A stretch of DNA of 26,547 bases from an uncultured Dialister sp. (GTDB lineage: Bacteria; Bacillota; Negativicutes; Veillonellales; Dialisteraceae): positions 1 to 26,547 of the forward strand of contig UQQQ01000029.1 of assembly GCA_900543165.1 (NCBI GenBank), given 5' to 3'. Made by a program: the position numbers and the translations under genes. Positions 20,583 to 26,547 of the stretch are shown piece after piece. Position 1 is the first letter of the stretch, and each line of letters begins with the position of its first letter. A model generated the notes under the pieces. It was given only the letters and a program-made list of their open reading frames with translations. It was not told where the DNA came from and did not search any database.

Positions 20583-22393
20583 GTACCCTGATTCAGTATG
20601 TTTTATACCTTGCCATTCTGGTTGTTTTGGCAATTCCGCTGGGCGCATACATAAAAAACGTCATGAGCGGCGAGAAAACTTTTTTGTCCAAATTTTTGAC
20701 ACCGTGCGAAAACCTGATTTACAAGGTTATGCGTGTAGACAGAGAAGAACAGATGACATGGAAAAAATATGCGGTAAGTGTAATGATTTTTTCCGGTATC
20801 GGGCTTGTTTTTCTGTTCCTGCTTCAACTTCTACAGGGAGTTCTTCCCGGAAACCCGCAGAATCTTTCCGGTGTGAAATGGGATTTGGCATTTAACACTT
20901 CTGCAAGTTTCATTACCAATACAAACTGGCAGGCATATTCCGGTGAATCCACATTGAGTTATCTCACTCAGGCTTTAGGTCTGACTGTTCAGAACTTTGT
21001 TTCCGCAGCTACAGGTATCGCCGTTCTATTTGCTTTGATCCGTGGCTTTATCAAGGTGAAATCCTCCGGGTTGGGAAGCTTTTGGGTGGATATGACCCGC
21101 ATTGTGGTTCACATCCTACTCCCGCTGAATCTGGTCATTTCTCTGTTGCTGGTAGGCGGCGGCGTGATTCAGAACCTGAAAGGTGCAGAAATAGTATCCC
21201 TTGTAGAACCGATTGCCGTCAGTGCAGAAGGCGAAATCCTTAAGGATGCGGTAATTGACTTAGGCACCGAAACCGTCACTGTAGATGGCGAAATCGTTTC
21301 GAATGCACAGATCGTCACCGAGCAGTTCGTACCGATGGGTCCTGCGGCCAGCCAGGTCGCAATCAAACAGACCGGCACCAACGGCGGCGGTTATATGGGC
21401 GTCAACTCCGCACATCCTTTGGAAAATCCAAATGCCTTTACCAATCTGATCGAAATGATTTCCCTTCTACTGATTCCGGCGGCACTGTGTTTCACATTCG
21501 GTTCTGCGGTAAAGAACAAGAGGCAGGGTATTGCAATCTTTATGGCAATGTTTCTCTGTCTGGCTGTTGCCTTGAGCTGCATCGCCGTCACTGAACAGGC
21601 TGGCACATCCCAGCTTGCACAAAACGGCGCAGTCAATATGTCAATGGCAGAACAGGCGGGCGGCAATATGGAGGGTAAGGAGACTCGCTTCGGCATTGCA
21701 GAGTCCTCTACCTGGGCAGCCTTCACCACAGCAGCTTCTAACGGCTCTGTAAATTCTATGCATGACAGCTACACGCCGCTTGGCGGTATGGTGACTATGC
21801 TGCAGATGCAGCTTGGCGAGGTTATTTTCGGCGGCGTGGGCTGCGGCCTTTACGGTATGCTTGCTTTTGCCATTCTGACGGTGTTTATTGCCGGTCTGAT
21901 GGTAGGCCGCACTCCGGAATTCCTTGGCAAGAAAATTGAGCCTTATGAGATGAAATGGTCGGTACTGGTTTGCCTTGCAACGCCCATTACAATTCTGGTC
22001 GGCAGCGGCCTTGCTGCTGTAGTACCCTCTGTCATGGATAGCCTGAATAACGGCGGTGCCCACGGTTTCTCTGAAATGCTGTATGCCTACTCATCCTGTG
22101 GCGGCAATAACGGCTCTGCCTTTGCCGGTTTCAATGCGAATACCGTATTTCTGAATGTAAGCCTGGGGCTGGTGATGCTCTTTGCCCGGTTTCTGCCCAT
22201 CATCGGCACACTTGCAATCGCAGGCAGCCTGGCTGGGAAAAAGAAAATTGCCACGACTGCGGGCACCTTGTCTACCACAAATGGAATGTTTGTTTTCCTG
22301 CTGATTGTTGTGGTATTGCTGATCGGTGCGCTGAGCTTCTTCCCGGCGCTTGCCCTTGGTCCGCTTGCTGAGTTCTTTGGCAGCATTGCGTAA
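20579..22393 (+). CDS. kdpA: Potassium-transporting ATPase subunit A
   Basis: 604 aa (E. coli 557), a membrane channel-like subunit that binds and translocates K+. Four pore regions are visible: TNTNWQAYSGE, GTNGGGYMGVNSAHPLENPN, ASNGSVNSMHDSYTPLGG and SSCGGNNGSAFAGF, matching the four selectivity-filter repeats of the KdpA/Trk superfamily. The extra length is mostly in the extracytoplasmic loop before MGPAASQ (M253): about 40 added residues with a short internal duplication, AEGEILKDAVI (216-) and VDGEIVSNAQI (235-). Translationally coupled to kdpF and followed by kdpB after 15 bp. Confidence 0.97.
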   Translation: MSTLIQYVLYLAILVVLAIPLGAYIKNVMSGEKTFLSKFLTPCENLIYKVMRVDREEQMTWKKYAVSVMIFSGIGLVFLFLLQLLQGVLPGNPQNLSGVKWDLAFNTSASFITNTNWQAYSGESTLSYLTQALGLTVQNFVSAATGIAVLFALIRGFIKVKSSGLGSFWVDMTRIVVHILLPLNLVISLLLVGGGVIQNLKGAEIVSLVEPIAVSAEGEILKDAVIDLGTETVTVDGEIVSNAQIVTEQFVPMGPAASQVAIKQTGTNGGGYMGVNSAHPLENPNAFTNLIEMISLLLIPAALCFTFGSAVKNKRQGIAIFMAMFLCLAVALSCIAVTEQAGTSQLAQNGAVNMSMAEQAGGNMEGKETRFGIAESSTWAAFTTAASNGSVNSMHDSYTPLGGMVTMLQMQLGEVIFGGVGCGLYGMLAFAILTVFIAGLMVGRTPEFLGKKIEPYEMKWSVLVCLATPITILVGSGLAAVVPSVMDSLNNGGAHGFSEMLYAYSSCGGNNGSAFAGFNANTVFLNVSLGLVMLFARFLPIIGTLAIAGSLAGKKKIATTAGTLSTTNGMFVFLLIVVVLLIGALSFFPALALGPLAEFFGSIA

Positions 22394-22408
22394 AGGAGGT
22401 TTACAGAT

Positions 22409-24478
22409 ATGCGTACAAAACAGAAAAGTGCTTTTGCCGACCGGAAAATGCTCGGCAGGGCAATTAAAGATTCTTTTGTGAAATTAAGTCCGAAAACACA
22501 GGCAAAAAACCCGGTCATGTTTCTGGTTTTTGTGTCTGCGATCTTGACCAGTATCCTTTGGGTGGTATCCCTGTACGGGTTAAAAGACGCTCCAAGCGGA
22601 TATACACTGGCGATTGCCATTATACTTTGGTTTACCGTGCTATTTGCTAACTTTGCCGAGGCCATTGCAGAAGGCCGTGGTAAAGCACAGGCAGATTCTC
22701 TCCGGGCATCCCGAAAAGATGTGGACGCACATAAAATTCCCTCCGTATCGCAGAAGGACAGCGTGACTGTGGTTCCATCCGCCCTGCTGAAAAAGGGGGA
22801 ACTGGTGATTGTCAAAGCCGGAGAGCAGATTCCGGCAGACGGTGAAGTCATAGAAGGTGCGGCATCTGTGGATGAAAGCGCCATCACCGGCGAATCCGCT
22901 CCCGTAATTCGTGAGGCCGGCGGCGACCGCAGCGCTGTAACCGGCGGCACCTCTGTACTGTCGGACTGGATCGTTGTCAGAGTGACCAACGAAGCCGGAG
23001 AAAGCTTTCTCGACAAGATGATTGCGATGGTAGAAGGTGCTGCCCGAAAGAAGACGCCCAACGAAATTGCTTTGCAGATTTTTCTGGTAGCCTTGTCCAT
23101 TATCTTTATCTTGGTGACAGTCTCCCTCTACACTTATTCCATTTTTTCTGCAAAGCTGGCAGGAATTGAGAATCCAACCTCTGTAACAACTTTGGTAGCG
23201 CTGCTGGTATGCCTTGCTCCTACTACCATTGGTGCCTTGCTTTCTGCCATCGGTATTGCCGGTATGTCCAGACTGAACCAGGCAAATGTTCTGGCCATGA
23301 GTGGACGTGCCATTGAAGCCGCCGGTGATGTAGACATTCTGATGCTTGATAAAACCGGAACAATCACCCTGGGCAATCGACAGGCATCGGAGTTCATTCC
23401 GGTAGATGGTGTTGATATTCAGGAACTGGCGGACGCCGCTCAGCTTTCTTCTCTGGCCGATGAAACCCCCGAGGGCAGAAGCGTTGTTGTGCTGGCAAAG
23501 GAGCAGTTTGGAATTCGTGGCAGAAGCCTTCAGGACAAGAATATGCACTTTGTCCCATTTACGGCCGTGACTCGTATGAGCGGCGTCGACTTTGACGGCA
23601 ACGAAATCCGAAAAGGCGCAGCAGATGCCATGCAGAGTTATGTGACCCAGGCAGGCGGAATGTATTCTCCAGACTGTGATCGAGTTGTCAAGTCTATTGC
23701 GTCCAAAGGCGGCACACCTTTAGTTGTGGCTAAGAACCACAAGATTCTCGGCGTTATCTATTTGAAGGATATTATCAAGCAGGGTGTGAAGGAGAAATTC
23801 GCAGATCTGCGGAAAATGGGCATCAAGACCATTATGATCACCGGCGACAATCCGATTACTGCTGCGGCCATTGCTGCCGAGGCCGGTGTGGATGACTTCC
23901 TCGCGGAAGCAACGCCGGAAGGAAAGCTGGCAATGATTCGTGATTTTCAGATGAAGGGTCATTTGGTCGCCATGACAGGCGACGGTACCAACGACGCTCC
24001 GGCTTTGGCTCAAGCAGATGTTGCAGTTGCCATGAACAGCGGCACACAAGCGGCCAAAGAAGCAGGCAACATGGTGGATTTGGACTCTTCCCCCACAAAA
24101 CTGATCGACATTGTGCGCATCGGCAAACAGCTTTTGATGACACGAGGCAGCCTGACTACCTTCTCCATTGCCAACGATGTGGCAAAATACTTTGCCATTA
24201 TTCCGGCGTTGTTTATGGGACTTTATCCGGGACTGTCTGCTCTGAATATTATGGGGCTGTATTCCCCGCAAAGTGCTGTCCTCTCTGCGATTATTTATAA
24301 TGCACTCATCATTATTGCGCTTATTCCATTGGCACTGAAAGGTGTGAAATATCGTGAAGTTGCTGCCGGAAAGCTGCTGTCACGGAACCTGCTTGTTTAT
24401 GGTTTGGGCGGTCTGGTGGTTCCTTTTATCTTTGTGAAACTGATTGATGTTCTGCTGGTGTTCGCCGGCCTGGTATAA
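22409..24478 (+). CDS. kdpB: Potassium-transporting ATPase subunit B (P-type ATPase)
   Basis: 689 aa, type IA P-type ATPase that powers K+ uptake by KdpABC. Phosphorylated aspartate D314 in DKTGT; actuator TGES at 160-163, where S163 corresponds to the inhibitory phospho-serine of E. coli KdpB; TGDNP and TGDGTNDAP (523-) in the hinge/P domain; then MNSGTQAAKEAGNMVDLDSSPTKL and the C-terminal helices. All catalytic motifs are intact and length equals the family. AGGAGG before the ATG. Fourteen bp separate it from kdpC. Confidence 0.98.
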   Translation: MRTKQKSAFADRKMLGRAIKDSFVKLSPKTQAKNPVMFLVFVSAILTSILWVVSLYGLKDAPSGYTLAIAIILWFTVLFANFAEAIAEGRGKAQADSLRASRKDVDAHKIPSVSQKDSVTVVPSALLKKGELVIVKAGEQIPADGEVIEGAASVDESAITGESAPVIREAGGDRSAVTGGTSVLSDWIVVRVTNEAGESFLDKMIAMVEGAARKKTPNEIALQIFLVALSIIFILVTVSLYTYSIFSAKLAGIENPTSVTTLVALLVCLAPTTIGALLSAIGIAGMSRLNQANVLAMSGRAIEAAGDVDILMLDKTGTITLGNRQASEFIPVDGVDIQELADAAQLSSLADETPEGRSVVVLAKEQFGIRGRSLQDKNMHFVPFTAVTRMSGVDFDGNEIRKGAADAMQSYVTQAGGMYSPDCDRVVKSIASKGGTPLVVAKNHKILGVIYLKDIIKQGVKEKFADLRKMGIKTIMITGDNPITAAAIAAEAGVDDFLAEATPEGKLAMIRDFQMKGHLVAMTGDGTNDAPALAQADVAVAMNSGTQAAKEAGNMVDLDSSPTKLIDIVRIGKQLLMTRGSLTTFSIANDVAKYFAIIPALFMGLYPGLSALNIMGLYSPQSAVLSAIIYNALIIIALIPLALKGVKYREVAAGKLLSRNLLVYGLGGLVVPFIFVKLIDVLLVFAGLV

Positions 24479-24492
24479 GGAGGGGATATATC

Positions 24493-25101
24493 ATGAAAAC
24501 AATAAAAAGTGTATTACCAAAGGCAGGTATGATCTTTTTTATCTTTACTCTGCTGTGCGGCGTGGTCTATACGGGTGTTGTCACAGGAATTGCTCAGCTT
24601 ATTTTCTCGGATAATGCCAATGGAAGTATCATTGAAGTAGATGGGAAAAAATACGGCTGTGAGTTGCTGGGGCAGCAATATACGGATGAGTCCCATATGT
24701 GGGGGCGCATTATGAATATCGATGTTTCTACCTATACAGATGAAAACGGAAAGGCGCTGATGTATGCCGCCCCATCTAACATCTCTCCGGCAAGCGAGGA
24801 GTATGCACAGCTCGTGGCAGAGCGGGTGGAAAAGCTCCGGGCTGCCGACCCGGATATGGATGAAGTAGCTGTTCCGGTGGATCTTGTTACTTGTTCCGGC
24901 AGTGGGCTTGATCCCCATATTTCCCCGGCAGCAGCGGAGTATCAGGTAGCACGCATTGCAAAGGCAAATGATATGACTGAAGATGAAGTGCGTGAGATCA
25001 TCCAAAACTGCACCGACGGACGATTCCTCGGCATCTTTGGTCAAGAGACCGTCAATGTGCTGAAAGTCAATCTGATGCTGGACGGTATTCTGGAGGGGTG
25101 A
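24493..25101 (+). CDS. kdpC: Potassium-transporting ATPase subunit C
   Basis: 202 aa with one N-terminal transmembrane helix (13-38) and an extracytoplasmic domain. Family marks: GSxxExxGKKYGCELLGQQYTD (variant of the usual GSLLGQ region), a YAAPSNISPAS block, LVTCSGSGLDPHISPAAAEYQVARIA (the most conserved KdpC motif) and a C-terminal GIFGQETVNVLKVNLMLD. It completes the KdpABC complex. AAGGAGG precedes the ATG and the CBS gene starts one base after its stop. Confidence 0.96.
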   Translation: MKTIKSVLPKAGMIFFIFTLLCGVVYTGVVTGIAQLIFSDNANGSIIEVDGKKYGCELLGQQYTDESHMWGRIMNIDVSTYTDENGKALMYAAPSNISPASEEYAQLVAERVEKLRAADPDMDEVAVPVDLVTCSGSGLDPHISPAAAEYQVARIAKANDMTEDEVREIIQNCTDGRFLGIFGQETVNVLKVNLMLDGILEG

Positions 25102-25102
25102 A

Positions 25103-25528
25103 ATGAACATAGCTAAAATCATGATCCCCAAAATCTCCACTGTATTTCTTCACGAAAAGGATACGATTCGTCAGGGATTGGAACGGTTTATGGTACATGG
25201 CTATACCGCTGTCCCGGTACTGAATGATCAGGAACAGTATATTGGAAGCGTGACGGAGGGAGATTTCCTCCGCCACCTTCTTGTTTGCCAGACAACAGAC
25301 TTGAAAGTACAGGAGGGATACCGACTTGGCAGCATTGTTCGCAGAGATTTTTGCCCTGCGTTACAAATAGATGCAGATTCCGAGCAGGTTGTAACTTCAA
25401 TGCTGAATCAGAATTTTGTCCCCATCGTTGATAGCCGGAATGCTCTATGCGGGATTCTGACAAGGAAACGTCTGATTGAATTTCTGACACAAGCTCGTGA
25501 TAAAAAAGAATACGTCCTGCATCTTTAG
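25103..25528 (+). CDS. Two-CBS-domain protein linked to the kdp operon
   Basis: 141 aa made only of a CBS pair: residues 1-60 (IMIPKISTVFLHEKD, then GYTAVPVLNDQEQYIGSVTEGDFLR) and about 72-135 (VRRDFCPALQIDADS, then FVPIVDSRNALCGILTRKRLIEFL). CBS pairs bind adenine nucleotides, and stand-alone CBS proteins can bind c-di-AMP in Firmicutes, where c-di-AMP controls potassium transport. Starting one base after kdpC, it is surely co-translated with it. A regulator of KdpABC or of the following TrkH protein is the natural idea, but ligand and partner are inferred. Confidence 0.85.
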   Translation: MNIAKIMIPKISTVFLHEKDTIRQGLERFMVHGYTAVPVLNDQEQYIGSVTEGDFLRHLLVCQTTDLKVQEGYRLGSIVRRDFCPALQIDADSEQVVTSMLNQNFVPIVDSRNALCGILTRKRLIEFLTQARDKKEYVLHL

Positions 25529-25625
25529 ACGGTCTTAATACAGATATGCATTCTCTTTTACCTTCTTTACTCCATTTGAATTATGATTAAGAACACATAA
25601 AGGGGTATAAAGGAGGATTGCAGTT

Positions 25626-26547
25626 ATGGGAGTAGTGTTGTTAAAAAGGAAGTTGACTTCGTTTCAAATTATCATCCTCGGGTTTTCCGGTGTGATCCTT
25701 TTCGGTACCTTCCTTTTAATGTTGCCGTTTTCCAGCCGAAGCGGACTGGCAACGCCTTTCTCGGATGCATTGTTTACTTCTACCTCAGCAGTTTGTGTAA
25801 CCGGACTCGTTATACATGATACGGCAACATACTGGTCGGCCTTCGGCCAGTTTGTCATTTTACTGCTGATTCAGATTGGAGGCATGGGGGTTATTACCAT
25901 AGCCGCTTCCTTTGCAATGATTTCCGGTCGGAAGATTTCTTTGATGCAGCGCAGTACCATGCAGGAGGCGATTTCAGCGCCAAAGGTAGGGGGAATCGTT
26001 CGCTTGACTGGCTTTATCGTCAAGGTGACACTGGTGATGGAACTGCTGTGTGCAGCCGTGATGGCGCCGGTGTTTTGCCGTGATTTCGGGGAAAAGGGAC
26101 TTTGGATGGCACTGTTTCATTCCGTGTCCGCTTTTTGCAACGCAGGTTTTGATCTATTGGGTGTGCGCACTCCCTTTTCCTCCCTGACCAGCTATGCAGC
26201 GAATCCAGTCATAAACCTTACTATTATGTTCTTAATTGTGTTTGGTGGCATCGGCTTTCTGACTTGGGATGATATTCGGACAAATCGATTGCATTTGCGC
26301 AAATATCGGATGCAGAGCAAGGTGATTCTTTGTACCACAGCGGTTTTAATAATCGCTCCGGCAATGTACTTTTATTTTTTTGAGTTTGCTGATCTCACAC
26401 GAAAGGAACGGCTTTTGTCTTCTCTTTTTCAAGCTGTGACACCACGAACGGCGGGTTTTAATACGGTGGATTTAACTGATTTGAGTGAGGCCGGACAATT
26501 TATCACCATTGCGCTGATGCTGATCGGCGGTAGTCCCGGGTCTACCG
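25626..26547 (+). CDS. TrkH/KtrB-type potassium transporter subunit (partial, cut by window end)
   Basis: 307 codons are present, starting at ATG 25626 with AAAGGAGG upstream; the frame is still open at the end of the window. Three of four filter loops are complete: TSTSAVCVTGL, HSVSAFCNAGFD and QAVTPRTAGFN; the fourth begins at the very end as IGGSPGST. The order is that of the KtrB/TrkH superfamily, sodium- or proton-coupled K+ channels-like subunits. KtrB (about 450 aa) is a better length guess than TrkH (480+), but this cannot be measured here. A cytoplasmic TrkA/KtrA RCK partner would be expected just downstream. Confidence 0.93.
   Translation, partial: MGVVLLKRKLTSFQIIILGFSGVILFGTFLLMLPFSSRSGLATPFSDALFTSTSAVCVTGLVIHDTATYWSAFGQFVILLLIQIGGMGVITIAASFAMISGRKISLMQRSTMQEAISAPKVGGIVRLTGFIVKVTLVMELLCAAVMAPVFCRDFGEKGLWMALFHSVSAFCNAGFDLLGVRTPFSSLTSYAANPVINLTIMFLIVFGGIGFLTWDDIRTNRLHLRKYRMQSKVILCTTAVLIIAPAMYFYFFEFADLTRKERLLSSLFQAVTPRTAGFNTVDLTDLSEAGQFITIALMLIGGSPGST

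Overview
The window looks like chromosomal DNA from an anaerobic, gut- or mouth-type Firmicute. Protein style and the order bL31 - prfA - prmC - threonylcarbamoyl-AMP synthase would fit the Negativicutes (a Dialister/Megasphaera-like genome), but no rRNA or species marker is present, so this placement is an inference. It has two halves: a resident part (1 to about 16.9 kb) and an accessory part (about 17.0 kb to the end) with a lower-GC, Clostridia-like appearance and mobile-element debris.

Region 1 (0.1-12.0 kb) is a catabolic neighbourhood for N-acylated amino acids or small peptides. A minus-strand regulator (sensor-like N-terminus, degenerate GGDEF-like core, winged helix) sits divergently from an ACS-type MFS transporter. 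Next come an enolase-superfamily N-acylamino acid racemase / o-succinylbenzoate synthase-type protein, two carboxypeptidase G2-like M20 hydrolases, a minus-strand periplasmic-sensor/receiver protein with no kinase domain, a third M20 hydrolase and a YfcC-family carrier. The simplest model is: import the N-acyl compound, racemise it, release the L-amino acid with M20 deacylases. A strong bidirectional terminator separates this from a convergent FAH-family enzyme.

Region 2 (13.3-16.9 kb) is housekeeping: zinc-independent bL31 (TTG start, good sigma-70 promoter, terminator), then a tightly overlapping prfA-prmC-tsaC/Sua5 translation-fidelity operon.

Intergenic DNA in the first 14 kb is full of repeats. 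There are degenerate 7-bp tandem arrays that start at or inside stop codons, three copies of a GC-armed hairpin element, a 75-bp direct repeat, dispersed GTCATTCTGAG-type repeats, and a 165-bp MITE-like inverted repeat.

Region 3 (17.0-20.1 kb) is a decayed accessory zone: a small possible DNA-binding protein, a PD-(D/E)XK-nuclease-like gene broken by an in-frame TAA, an RNase J-like metallo-beta-lactamase/beta-CASP protein, and a short minus-strand remnant of a serine recombinase.

Region 4 (20.1-26.5 kb) is a potassium-uptake block: a small membrane protein, kdpF, kdpA, kdpB, kdpC, a two-CBS-domain protein and a TrkH/KtrB-type channel cut by the window end. No kdpDE genes are visible. The CBS protein could be a nucleotide sensor for the system, and this is inference.
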